Assembly (NCBI GenBank): GCA_020637335.1
Contig: JACJWC010000004.1
Span: 124,001 to 188,000, forward strand
Direction of reading: 5' to 3'
Source: Acidobacteriota bacterium
GTDB taxonomy: Bacteria; Acidobacteriota; Holophagae; Acanthopleuribacterales; Acanthopleuribacteraceae
DNA: 64,000 nucleotides
The position numbers and the translations under genes are program-made. Every line of letters starts with the position of its first letter. Position 1 is the first letter of the stretch. Below are positions 1 to 8,826 of this stretch, piece by piece. The notes under the pieces are model-generated. The model was given only the letters and a program-made list of their open reading frames with translations. It had not been told where the DNA came from and made no database searches.

Positions 1-924
1 CGCCAAGGCATTTCGCTTGTCCCCAGCCGGCAGTTCTGGACCAAGAAAACCCGCGAATCCGTTTTGTTATGGGCACCTATGACGATCGGCGCGGGCATCT
101 ATCAAGTCAATCTATTGTTGTCCCAATCGATCGCCTTCTCCCTTTCACCGGCCAGTTTATCGGCGCTGACCTACTCGAACCGGCTTATGGAATTGGTTTT
201 GGGCGTCTTTGCCACAGCACTGGGCACCTCCCTCCTGCCCCACCTAGCCAAGGAGAAAAGTAGCGATCTTTCAGGCTTTTCGAGCACCTTGTTCCAAAGT
301 ATGGAGGGCATCTCGGTCATTACCCTACCGGCCTCGATTGGTCTTATGGTGGCCGGATACCCCATTGTTGCCTTGCTATTCAAACGCGGCGCTTTTGACC
401 AGGAAAGCTTGAATTTGACCTATATAGCCGTTTTATTTCACGCTATGAGTATCTTGCCTCTGTCTTGGTACCGGGTCACCAGCCAAGCCTTTTTTGCGAT
501 GAAACAGACCCGTTTGGTCATGATTTTGTCTTTGTTTACGACGGTGACCAACATCAGCTTGTGTTATGCCTTACCGCATTTCTTCCCGGAAGGCGCCCGC
601 CACGCCGGGATCGCATGCGCCACCTTGGGCTACAGTTGGGCGCTTGTTTTCATCAGTTTTTATCTGCTCCATCGGCGCTGGAAGATCAGCGCGCCGCCCT
701 CCTTTGGCAAAGAAACACTCAAAATGGTGTTGGCCTCGCTGATGGTCTGTATTCCCTGGTGGCCGTTTCGGGTTGAGGAGCTCCCCACTCGCCTGCTATT
801 TCTCAAAATGAGCATCAGCATCTGCCTCTATCTCGCAACGCTTAAGCTACTTAAATCAAGGGGCTTAATTGAAATCGAAGGCAAGTTGAAACGACGCTTG
901 TTAAGAAATCGCTTCCAACCCTGA
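1..924 (+). CDS. murJ: Lipid II flippase MurJ, C-terminal part (5' end outside window)
   Basis: The reading frame is open from base 1 and stops at 922-924, so the N-terminal half of the protein lies upstream of the window. The visible ~307 residues are a string of hydrophobic helices of the MVF/MATE-like exporter fold. The segment around APMTIGAGIYQVN and the later PLSWYRVTSQAFFA stretch are typical of MurJ, which flips lipid-linked peptidoglycan precursor across the inner membrane. A TTG at 64 is not a credible start because family similarity already exists upstream of it (RQFWTKK). The family is usually ~510-530 residues, so roughly 200 are missing. No terminator is obvious before the next gene. 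Family call is from recognition of the sequence; it is confident. Confidence 0.88.
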   Translation, partial: RQGISLVPSRQFWTKKTRESVLLWAPMTIGAGIYQVNLLLSQSIAFSLSPASLSALTYSNRLMELVLGVFATALGTSLLPHLAKEKSSDLSGFSSTLFQSMEGISVITLPASIGLMVAGYPIVALLFKRGAFDQESLNLTYIAVLFHAMSILPLSWYRVTSQAFFAMKQTRLVMILSLFTTVTNISLCYALPHFFPEGARHAGIACATLGYSWALVFISFYLLHRRWKISAPPSFGKETLKMVLASLMVCIPWWPFRVEELPTRLLFLKMSISICLYLATLKLLKSRGLIEIEGKLKRRLLRNRFQP

Positions 925-999
925 GCTTTTTTAGGATAATAGGTTTTGCCATGGCCTCATGGTAAACTGGTATTTTTGAGGCTGGATTAAGGAAAGAAT

Positions 1000-2097
1000 A
1001 TGGCCCGTAGCGCGGTGAAACCTTTTGTGAAAACCAAGTCCAATTCCCCAATGGCCGAGCCCCACGAAATTTTGATTAAAGCCTTTAGTGAGCAGAAAAA
1101 GGGCGACAAAGTGGCCATTTTCCTGCAGGACAACCCCGACCCCGATGCCATCGGCTCGGCGCTCGGCTTTCACTATTTCATCCGCAAGGTGAATCCGGGC
1201 TTGCAAATCGACATTTTCCACGGTGCTGAAGTTTCGCATCCGCAGAATCGGACCATGGTGAATCTGCTCAATGTTTCAATGAAACGGGTCGACTCCAACA
1301 AAGACTACGCCGATTACTGTCTGAAAATTTTTGTGGATGTAGCCAGCGCCGGCAAGAAGAACTTGCAGAGTTGCTCGGTAAAACCGGACATCATCGTGGA
1401 TCATCACGAGGATGATCCGGACGGTGATTACATCCTGAAAGACATTCGCAACGTCGGTGCAACGGCCACTTTGGTCTGCGATTACATCCTAAAAGCCGGG
1501 TTTGATTTCGCAGAAGATGCAGAAGACGAAGTTTTGGTGGCAACTGCCCTGTTTTTTGGCATTGAAAATGACACCTGGAACCTGGTTGCAGAAAACACCA
1601 AGCAGTTGGATATAGATTGTTTCCTTCACCTCTTGCCATTGGTGGACATCGCCATATTAACCAGCATTCGCAATTACCCAATTCCGCGCTACTTTTTTGA
1701 ATTGGAAGAGATCGCCAACCGCCACAAGCGCATTGAGGGATCAGCCCTGATCACGGGTTTGGAATTCCTCAAACCGGATCGACGCGATTCGATCCCCTAC
1801 ATTGCCGATAAGTTTCTGCGCATGGAAGGCATCGAAACCGTTGTGGTTATGGGCATTGTCGACGACTTTTTGGTGGCCAGCTTACGGACCACGAATACAT
1901 CGATCAGCCTGAACAGTATTTGCCACAGCGTCTTTGGCGAAGCGTATTCGGGCGCAAAACAAGGTTCTGGCGGTGCGCGCGTGCCCTTGGGACTCATGGC
2001 CCCAACTAAAGCGGGTGAAAACGTCAAGCAACTTCTGTGGGAAGCGCTTTGGAGCAAAATGAGCGCCGAACTCTTTGAGAAGATTTCCGGTCATTGA
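1000..2097 (+). CDS. DHH-family phosphoesterase (NrnA/RecJ-like)
   Basis: 365 residues. The N-terminal DHH domain shows the metal-binding signature NPDPDAIGSA (about 45-54) and a DHH triplet at 134-136 within IIVDHHEDD; a DHHA1-type domain ends in GSGGARVPLG (323-332), where the usual GGGH histidine is replaced. The closest known relatives are NrnA-type oligoribonuclease/pAp phosphatases and bacterial c-di-AMP/pGpG phosphodiesterases, which act on short oligonucleotides in the cytoplasm; which substrate applies here cannot be told from sequence. The ATG is preceded by an AAGGAAAG ribosome-binding sequence. It stands alone between murJ and the hydrolase/GH3 pair. Confidence 0.8.
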   Translation: MARSAVKPFVKTKSNSPMAEPHEILIKAFSEQKKGDKVAIFLQDNPDPDAIGSALGFHYFIRKVNPGLQIDIFHGAEVSHPQNRTMVNLLNVSMKRVDSNKDYADYCLKIFVDVASAGKKNLQSCSVKPDIIVDHHEDDPDGDYILKDIRNVGATATLVCDYILKAGFDFAEDAEDEVLVATALFFGIENDTWNLVAENTKQLDIDCFLHLLPLVDIAILTSIRNYPIPRYFFELEEIANRHKRIEGSALITGLEFLKPDRRDSIPYIADKFLRMEGIETVVVMGIVDDFLVASLRTTNTSISLNSICHSVFGEAYSGAKQGSGGARVPLGLMAPTKAGENVKQLLWEALWSKMSAELFEKISGH

Positions 2098-2110
2098 TCT
2101 CCAACATTTT

Positions 2111-2140
2111 TTGATCATTGCATGCTAGAAACGTTACAAT
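2111..2140 (+). promoter_or_regulatory. Candidate sigma-70 promoter for the hydrolase-GH3 pair
   Basis: TTGATC at 2111-2116 and TACAAT at 2135-2140 are separated by 18 bases. This is the best match to -35/-10 boxes in the 122-base gap and lies about 80 bases upstream of the ATG at 2220. Motif match only. Confidence 0.35.
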
Positions 2141-2219
2141 CCCTTAACTGACCGCTCGCAAAAATCCGATAAAATGTAATCTGTTACGCGGCAATGGATT
2201 TCTTTCGGACAGGACGCCC

Positions 2220-3479
2220 ATGGAAACTGTTCACTCCGATCCCAATTATTTTAATGAGGCCACGCAAAGCGTGCCGCGCCTCAAATGGTTGACCAAGGCA
2301 GTCAAAGTCAGTCGGTTGTTACCGTTGGACCATCTGGAAGACCAAATTAACGAGAAAGTCGCGCGACTCGTTAGACGCAAACCGGATATGGATGGTGAAA
2401 CCCGGGCGCAAATTATTGAGAATATTGTTCGCGCCAAAATCCTGAAGAAATTTCAGACCTGGAAAGCCAAACAATACGATCCCAAACCGGGCAAGAAATC
2501 ACCGTCTCATTCCTTCCGCCAAATGGCCGGGGAGCAATTTGAACGCTGTCGCTGTTCCATCATCAAAGAAAAAAATTTCAAGATCGGCCGCTATCCCGCC
2601 ATATTGGTGCCCGGCTTCATTCCAGACGGCAATGAAGCGTTTTTCCTTCTGCGCCGCAGCTTTTTGAAATACGGCCCGGTCTTTTACGTCAATTACCCGC
2701 CACACCACTTTAACAAGGAAGTGTTGTTCCATCAGCTCTATGACATGATTTGGGATTTGAACCGACGCAGCCTCAAAAATGCAGGCGTTAAGCCACGTCC
2801 GTTCCTGGTGGGCACGAGCTTCGGGTGCCGCATTATTCTCAGCTTCATGCAGTGGCTGGACGACAACAACCTGCGGGCAAATTTGGACATTAAAGGCCTT
2901 GTCCTGCTTTCGCCCGTGTTGTGCCTGGAAGATGTAGTGGACCCCACCTCGCCCCGCCAAAAAACCTTGGTAGGTCGCGCCGTTTCTCACTTATGCGAGG
3001 TTGAACCGGACGATGTGGATGGCATTGACCAGGCGATGGGCCGAGCGCGTAACATTTTCTCCAAGATGTTCACTTCGGGTCGCGACCAATTAAAGTTCAA
3101 TGAAAAGGAACAGCTTGGCGTTATGGCCATCGAAGACGAGGTTCTGCGCATCTTCGATCCCGAATTCACGCCCAACCAAGGCGTGTTTCAGCGCTATATG
3201 GGCTTAAAAACAGAGAAAGCGCTCAGCGGTGCCTACATGAGCGATTTGCCCACCCTTGTCCTGTTTGCCGAAGGTGAAAGTGATGTGCTCACGCCCAATG
3301 CGCCCACCTACCACCAATTAATCAACAACGAGTTTCTGCACCAGGTCTTTCCCAATGGCCATGTGGAAGTGGTTTACAGTTTGGATGAGAAACGCCGAGT
3401 GACCCATTCCGACCTGATTTTCCAAGCGGATCGTTACCTGGCCCACATCAAACCCTGGCTCAAATTACAAACCTCCTGA
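2220..3479 (+). CDS. Alpha/beta hydrolase
   Basis: 419 residues. The first ~120 residues are a charged N-terminal extension; from ILVPGF (about 128) the protein follows the alpha/beta-hydrolase fold. The nucleophile elbow is GTSFG with Ser200, and plausible partners are Asp355 (EGESDVL) and His381 (FPNGH), in the correct order for a Ser-Asp-His triad. No signal peptide, so it is probably cytoplasmic. Its stop codon is followed after one base by the ATG of the GH3-family gene, so the two are almost certainly co-transcribed and translationally coupled. The substrate is unknown; with an acyl-adenylase partner, an ester, thioester or amide hydrolase role is possible. Confidence 0.7.
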   Translation: METVHSDPNYFNEATQSVPRLKWLTKAVKVSRLLPLDHLEDQINEKVARLVRRKPDMDGETRAQIIENIVRAKILKKFQTWKAKQYDPKPGKKSPSHSFRQMAGEQFERCRCSIIKEKNFKIGRYPAILVPGFIPDGNEAFFLLRRSFLKYGPVFYVNYPPHHFNKEVLFHQLYDMIWDLNRRSLKNAGVKPRPFLVGTSFGCRIILSFMQWLDDNNLRANLDIKGLVLLSPVLCLEDVVDPTSPRQKTLVGRAVSHLCEVEPDDVDGIDQAMGRARNIFSKMFTSGRDQLKFNEKEQLGVMAIEDEVLRIFDPEFTPNQGVFQRYMGLKTEKALSGAYMSDLPTLVLFAEGESDVLTPNAPTYHQLINNEFLHQVFPNGHVEVVYSLDEKRRVTHSDLIFQADRYLAHIKPWLKLQTS

Positions 3480-3480
3480 T

Positions 3481-4938
3481 ATGTTGCACAAACTCGTCCG
3501 TGTTTGGGCCCGGAACCGCGCCAAATCAAGACCGCACCCTTCACCAGAGACGGTGCTGCGCCAATTGCTCCAACGCGCAAAAGACACGCCCTTTGGCAAG
3601 GAATTTGGCTTTGCGGACATCCTGCGTTCGCAAACCTTGATCCCTAGTTTTCAAGCGCGTGTCCCCCTTTTTGATTACAGTCGCTACCTCGAGTGGCTTG
3701 GCGATTGGGATCCCGAGTCAGAAACGGGAACAGAACCACTGGTCAATCGCAGTTGGCCGGGTAGCATCCAATGGTTTTGCCTCTCTTCAGGGACCAGTTC
3801 CGGTCGGACAAAATACATTCCCTATTCCAAGGAAATGGCCGAACAGAACCGTCGGGCTGCCTATGACCTGACCGCCCAACTGGCTTTGTGCTTCCCGCAA
3901 TTCAATCCCCTGCGCCATAAAACGCTGTACATGAGTGGTTCCACCCGGCTCCAGCCCAATCAACACGGCGTAGTTGCCGGCGATATGTCTGGCCTAACCA
4001 AATGGTTGGCACCCAAACTCCTAGAAAACATCGTTTTACCGCCCCAATCCATCTCCGAACTAGAACCTTGGTCGGTTCGACTGGAAGCGCTGGTTCAGCT
4101 GTGTCAAAAGCGGCAGGATATCGGTATTCTTTCCGGTATTCCCATTTGGCAACTCACCTTTTTAGAAACGTTACAGGGCAAAAGTGGGCAATCGATTAGG
4201 GAGCTCCTACCCAACCTGCGTTTTCTGATCCACGGCGGGATGTCGATTGCACCCTATCGCCAAAAAATATCGGAAATATTGGGCAGTGGTGTGCAATTGG
4301 TGGAAGTGTATGCCGCATCGGAACTGGGAATTGCTGCATTTCAGCTGCCCGGTGAGGCCGGCATGCGGTTCTTTGAGCATTACGGTGTGTTTTACGAATT
4401 TGAAGATGGCTTGGGCAACATGGTCCCGCGCTCGGACTTGGAGCCCGGAGTAGCCTATAACGTGTTAATTAGCAGCTGTGCGGGATTATGGCGCTACCGA
4501 ATTGGCGACCAAGTGGTATTTAAATCCATTAATCCCATGGTCTTGGAGCGCGTGGGGCGCGATAAAACAACAAGCGCCTTTGATGAAAAAGTAACCGAAT
4601 TTGAAGTGGAATTCGCCATGCAGCTCCATCCCGAATTGGGCGATTTTGCCATGGGCCCCGATTTGGCCGGCCGCCGCCATGTTTGGTTTGTGGTGGGCGA
4701 ACCCTTACCCCAAAATTTTGATATCCAAAAAGTCGATGACCGCCTGCGCCTGAAGAATTTGGATTATGACGATTACCGCGGTGATGGACGGATCAACCCG
4801 CCCATCTCATTTCACTGTCCCGATAGAGCCGCCTTTTTGAATGCGTTGAAACGCATCGAGGGCGGGCAACGCAAGTTCCCCCGGCTGTTAACGCCGGAGG
4901 AAACTTTAAAATTGTTGGCAACATTTGGGCCTAGCTAA
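3481..4938 (+). CDS. GH3-family acyl-adenylate/amide synthetase
   Basis: 485 residues, the usual size for bacterial GH3 auxin-responsive-promoter family proteins. GH3 enzymes belong to the ANL adenylating superfamily: they activate a carboxylic acid with ATP and, in plants, join it to an amino acid. Visible motifs are the phosphate-binding SSGTSSGRTKYIP (102-114), the VEVYAASELG segment of the acyl/nucleotide pocket, and YRIGDQVVF (the YRxGD ATP-binding motif). Its ATG begins one base after the upstream hydrolase stop. Bacterial GH3 substrates are mostly unknown. It converges on purD with only 8 bases between them. Confidence 0.82.
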   Translation: MLHKLVRVWARNRAKSRPHPSPETVLRQLLQRAKDTPFGKEFGFADILRSQTLIPSFQARVPLFDYSRYLEWLGDWDPESETGTEPLVNRSWPGSIQWFCLSSGTSSGRTKYIPYSKEMAEQNRRAAYDLTAQLALCFPQFNPLRHKTLYMSGSTRLQPNQHGVVAGDMSGLTKWLAPKLLENIVLPPQSISELEPWSVRLEALVQLCQKRQDIGILSGIPIWQLTFLETLQGKSGQSIRELLPNLRFLIHGGMSIAPYRQKISEILGSGVQLVEVYAASELGIAAFQLPGEAGMRFFEHYGVFYEFEDGLGNMVPRSDLEPGVAYNVLISSCAGLWRYRIGDQVVFKSINPMVLERVGRDKTTSAFDEKVTEFEVEFAMQLHPELGDFAMGPDLAGRRHVWFVVGEPLPQNFDIQKVDDRLRLKNLDYDDYRGDGRINPPISFHCPDRAAFLNALKRIEGGQRKFPRLLTPEETLKLLATFGPS

Positions 4939-4946
4939 CCCGTTTT

Positions 4947-6230
4947 CTAGCTGTTCAGTTCGTGTCCGCCAATATCCTTGCGGAAATACTTGCCGCGAAA
5001 ATGGACTTTTTCCACCAAACGATACGCAGCATTGCGGGCGCGATCTAAATCGCTGCGCCAAGCGGTTGCGCCCAAGACACGTCCACCAGCGGTGACCAGC
5101 TTGCCTTCGCCATTGGTTTGGGTGCCTGCATGGAAAACAATGCCATCTTCCACGTTTTGCGGCAACGGCTCAATGACATCGCCCGAACGCGGGTTTTCGG
5201 GATAACCCTCCGCGGTGCAAACAACGCAAACACAAGCCCGTTGATCAGCAATTTTCAGATCAAGGTCTGGCTCAAACTGGCCTTGTGCTGATTGGTACAG
5301 AATGGGTAACAGGTCGGATTCGATGAGCGGCATCATGACCTGCGTCTCCGGATCACCGAATCGAACATTAAACTCCAATACTTTTGGACCATGCCAGGTC
5401 AACATCAACCCGATAAACAAAACGCCTTGAAACGGACTGCCCTGTTGGGCCATGTATTGGAAGACCGGATCGGCAATTTGCTCCAGGATGACCTGTTCCA
5501 TCTCCGGCGTAACAAAGGGAGAAGGCGCGAAGGTACCCATGCCACCCGTGTTGGGACCGTGGTTTCCATCGTGCAGGGCTTTATGATCCTGTGCAGCCAC
5601 CAGGGCCAAACCGCGTTTCCCATCGCAAATCACATGAAACGAAGCTTCTCGGCCCACCAGGAACTCTTCAATCACGACGACCTTACCGGACTCGCCAAAT
5701 CGGTTGTCCACCATGGCTTCTTTTAAGGCCATGACGGCTTCACCTTCGTTCTGACAGATGGTCACGCCTTTGCCCGAAGCCAATCCATCTGCCTTGACCA
5801 CCAGCGGAAACTCGTGGTTTTTCACATAGGCACAGGCTTGGTCAAATGCATCAAATCGTTGGTATTTGGCTGTCGGGATTTTGGTTTCGGCCATGACCTT
5901 CTTGGCGAAAGCCTTGGACCCTTCCAGCTGAGCCGCCAATTTACTCGGCCCAAAACAGGCGATACCCGCGGCACGCAGATGATCACACCAGCCCTGAACC
6001 AATGGTTTTTCCGGTCCCACTACCACCAAATCAATCTTCTGCTCCTGGCAGAAAGACAAGGTGGACGTAAGATCGGGCAAGTCGACACACTTGCCCAAAT
6101 GGGCACAGCCCGGGTTCCCGGGCGCAAAGTAGAGTTGGGAGAGCTGGGCGCTTTGGGCAATTTTCCAGCCCAAAGCATGCTCACGTCCGCCTGAACCGAT
6201 GATCAAGACGCGCATAGAGGAGTCCGTCAC
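4947..6230 (-). CDS. purD: Phosphoribosylamine-glycine ligase (GAR synthetase)
   Basis: 427 residues with the N-terminal RVLIIGSGGREHALGWK nucleotide-binding start, an ATP-grasp core (VVKADGLASGKGV, EEFLVGREAS, VLEFNVRFGDPETQ) and the C-terminal glycine-rich GGRVLG domain. It makes GAR from phosphoribosylamine, glycine and ATP in step two of de novo purine synthesis. Two starts are possible: GTG at 6230, whose GTGA overlaps the thiolase stop by four bases, or ATG five codons later (6215), which matches the usual PurD N-terminus better. Neither has a strong Shine-Dalgarno sequence, which fits translation by coupling to the thiolase gene. Confidence 0.96.
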   Translation of the reverse strand: MTDSSMRVLIIGSGGREHALGWKIAQSAQLSQLYFAPGNPGCAHLGKCVDLPDLTSTLSFCQEQKIDLVVVGPEKPLVQGWCDHLRAAGIACFGPSKLAAQLEGSKAFAKKVMAETKIPTAKYQRFDAFDQACAYVKNHEFPLVVKADGLASGKGVTICQNEGEAVMALKEAMVDNRFGESGKVVVIEEFLVGREASFHVICDGKRGLALVAAQDHKALHDGNHGPNTGGMGTFAPSPFVTPEMEQVILEQIADPVFQYMAQQGSPFQGVLFIGLMLTWHGPKVLEFNVRFGDPETQVMMPLIESDLLPILYQSAQGQFEPDLDLKIADQRACVCVVCTAEGYPENPRSGDVIEPLPQNVEDGIVFHAGTQTNGEGKLVTAGGRVLGATAWRSDLDRARNAAYRLVEKVHFRGKYFRKDIGGHELNS

Positions 6231-7408
6231 TCGATTTCAATGCCCATGGCCAGGCCATTCCCGCCGCCCATGCATAGGGATGCAACACCGCGGTTCTTAC
6301 CTTTTTGTTTGAGCGCATGGATCAAAGTCAAAAGAATTCGGGAACCTGACGCTCCAATGGGGTGACCCAGGGCGACAGCGCCACCGTGCACGTTGACCTT
6401 TGCGACATCAACACCCAGCTCGCGGGTAACGGCGCAGGCTTGGACGCTGAACGCTTCATTAAACTCGAACAGGTCGACGTTTTCGGGGGTCCAGCCGGTT
6501 TTTTGAAATAACTTGGTGGTGGCCGGAACGGGCGTCATCATGACCCACTCGGGATCCAGACCGCCAACCGCATAATCGACAATTCGCGCGAGCGGTTTCA
6601 GTCCCAGTTTTTGGGCTTTTTCTGCGCTCATAACCAGGACCGTCGCTGCACCGTCATTGACTGAGGGCGCATTACCAGCCGTGACCGAGCCATCTTTTTT
6701 GAAGGCGGGTTTCAATTTACCCAAGACATCCAACGAGGTGTCACGACGCGGCCCTTCGTCCGTATCAACGACCACAGTGCCTTTTCGACCGGCGATTTCA
6801 ACTGGAACGATTTCGTCTTTAAACCAGCCGCGGTCAATTGCTTCCAGCGCCTTGAGATGGCTGTCCAACGCGTATTGGTCCTGCGCTGCGCGCGAAACTT
6901 CATATTTATCAGCGACCATTTCGGCAGTCGCACCCATGTGGAAATCGTTGTAGATGTCCCATAACCCATCGTTGATCATGGAGTCCACGACTTGCTGATG
7001 ACCCATCCGATAACCATCGCGTGCTTTAGGCATCAAGTAGGGTGCATTGGACATGCTTTCCATGCCGCCAGCCAAAACCACTTCAGCGTCTCCTGCCTTA
7101 ATCGCCTGAGCGCCTAACATCACAGCTTTGAGACCTGATCCGCAGACCTTGTTAATCGTGAAAGCGCCTTGCGATGAAGGAATCCCGGCATGGATCAGGA
7201 CTTGGCGCGCCGGATTTTGGCCCAGGCCAGCCGGCAAGACACAACCCATAATCACTTCATCAATTTCACTGGCCGCGACACCCGCGCGGCGCAGCGTTTC
7301 CTTGGCCGCAATGGTTCCCAACTGAACAGCGGTTAAAGGGGCGAGTCCGCCCTGAAAACGTCCGATCGGGGTGCGTGCCCCGCTTACGATTACAACTTCC
7401 TTAGCCAT
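6227..7408 (-). CDS. Acetyl-CoA C-acetyltransferase (thiolase)
   Basis: 393 residues, the standard length of biosynthetic thiolases. The catalytic residues are in place: acyl-accepting Cys89 in NKVCGSG, His349 in ALGHPIGASG, and Cys379 in SLCMGGGNG. It interconverts two acetyl-CoA with acetoacetyl-CoA, or cleaves longer 3-ketoacyl-CoAs. A strong AAGGAGG ribosome-binding site sits just before the ATG, overlapping the end of serS. It is the middle gene of a serS-thiolase-purD run. The neighbours do not tell whether its main role is synthetic or degradative. Confidence 0.93.
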   Translation of the reverse strand: MAKEVVIVSGARTPIGRFQGGLAPLTAVQLGTIAAKETLRRAGVAASEIDEVIMGCVLPAGLGQNPARQVLIHAGIPSSQGAFTINKVCGSGLKAVMLGAQAIKAGDAEVVLAGGMESMSNAPYLMPKARDGYRMGHQQVVDSMINDGLWDIYNDFHMGATAEMVADKYEVSRAAQDQYALDSHLKALEAIDRGWFKDEIVPVEIAGRKGTVVVDTDEGPRRDTSLDVLGKLKPAFKKDGSVTAGNAPSVNDGAATVLVMSAEKAQKLGLKPLARIVDYAVGGLDPEWVMMTPVPATTKLFQKTGWTPENVDLFEFNEAFSVQACAVTRELGVDVAKVNVHGGAVALGHPIGASGSRILLTLIHALKQKGKNRGVASLCMGGGNGLAMGIEIE

Positions 7409-7418
7409 TTTGGCCTCC

Positions 7419-8696
7419 TTACATTCTTTGTTTTTCGATAATTGTTTTTCCGTTCATGTAGGGAACTAACACTTCAGGCACACGAACCGTTCCATCCGCT
7501 TGTTGGTAGTTCTCCAGAATCGCCAATAGGGTTCGGCCTACGGCCAGACCCGATCCATTTAAGGTGTGGACAAATTCGGGTTTGCCATTTTCGTTGCGGG
7601 TCCGAATCTTGGCGCGCCGCGCCTGGAAATCCCAAAAATTGCTGCACGATGAGATCTCACGGTAGGTGTTCTGACCGGGCAGCCAAACTTCCAAATCGTA
7701 ACATTTTGCCGCTGAAAAGCTGATATCCCCCGAACACAGCAGCATGACCCGATAGGGCAATTTCAATTTCTGCAGGATCGATTCTGCGTCCTGGCGCAAT
7801 TGCTCCAAACACGCCTCGCTGGCCTCCGGCTTGGTGAACCAGACCAATTCGACCTTGTTGAACTGGTGCTGACGAATCAAACCGCGCGTATCGCGACCAT
7901 AAGCGCCTGCCTCGCTGCGAAAGCACGGCGTAAAAGCCTGGTATTGGATGGGCAATTGTTGCGGATCGAGGATTTCATCGCGATGCAGGTTGGTGACCGG
8001 GACTTCCGCCGTTGGCACCAGGTAGTAGTCCATGCCTTCCAGCTTAAAAACATCCTCTTTCATTTTGGGAAATTGGCCCGTTCCAAACATACTATCGCCA
8101 TTGACCATAAAGGGTGGCATGACCTCAAAGTAGCCTTGCTCTTCGTGCACATCGATCATGAACTGGATCAAGGCCCGTTCTAAACGCGCAGCATCACCCC
8201 GTAAAACGGTGAAGCGTGTGCCGGTGACTTTGGTCGCCCGTTCAAAGTCAAAAATGCCAAGAGCGGTTCCCAAATCCACATGATCTTTTACCGGGAAGTC
8301 AAAGGTGGGCACCTCGCCCCAGCGGCTGACTTCTTGGTTGTCCTCTTCGGAATGGCCTTTGGGGACTTCGGGCCGAATCATGTTGGGAATGAAGGGCACC
8401 AACGAATTCAGAGCCTCTTCGGCCTCGCCCAATTCACTTTCCAGGGCTTTGATTTTTTCGCCAATCGCACCGATTTGTGCCTTCAACTCGGTGACATCTT
8501 GGCCCTGTTTAATCAGGACGCCAATTTGTTTGGAACCGCTGTTGCGTTCCTGTTTCAGTTGCTCCACCTCAACTAAAATTTCGCGACGTCGCTGGTCTGC
8601 TTTGGGAAAAGCACTCAGGTCCAAGCTGTTGTTGCGTGCGTCTAGCATGGCTTGCACTTGGTCCAGATTTTCGCGGATAAATTTCAAGTCGAGCAT
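7419..8696 (-). CDS. serS: Seryl-tRNA synthetase
   Basis: 425 residues. An N-terminal long coiled-coil arm (about 30-110, rich in KQERN/ALESELGEAEEAL heptads) is followed by the class II catalytic core: motif 2 (CFRSEAGAYGRDTRGL) and motif 3 (GLAVGRTLLAILENYQ). It charges tRNA-Ser in the cytoplasm. The ATG has a GGGG stretch upstream. It heads the minus-strand serS-thiolase-purD group; the 130-base gap to glpD carries no obvious T-box, so regulation is not visible. Confidence 0.97.
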   Translation of the reverse strand: MLDLKFIRENLDQVQAMLDARNNSLDLSAFPKADQRRREILVEVEQLKQERNSGSKQIGVLIKQGQDVTELKAQIGAIGEKIKALESELGEAEEALNSLVPFIPNMIRPEVPKGHSEEDNQEVSRWGEVPTFDFPVKDHVDLGTALGIFDFERATKVTGTRFTVLRGDAARLERALIQFMIDVHEEQGYFEVMPPFMVNGDSMFGTGQFPKMKEDVFKLEGMDYYLVPTAEVPVTNLHRDEILDPQQLPIQYQAFTPCFRSEAGAYGRDTRGLIRQHQFNKVELVWFTKPEASEACLEQLRQDAESILQKLKLPYRVMLLCSGDISFSAAKCYDLEVWLPGQNTYREISSCSNFWDFQARRAKIRTRNENGKPEFVHTLNGSGLAVGRTLLAILENYQQADGTVRVPEVLVPYMNGKTIIEKQRM

Positions 8697-8826
8697 GAAT
8701 ACCCCGTGACACTATGTAATGTACATCTGCGAGCGACGCTTTGTTTAAAAAGAAAAGCGAGATGGCAGACAGGTCCCGATCTTTGCGGGCCCTAAGAATA
8801 TAGCGCATTCCGGGAATGGCGTCAGC

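Noticed and set aside
8697..8826. T-box or other leader RNA before serS
   Set aside because: No T-box sequence or stem I/antiterminator pattern could be seen in this gap.
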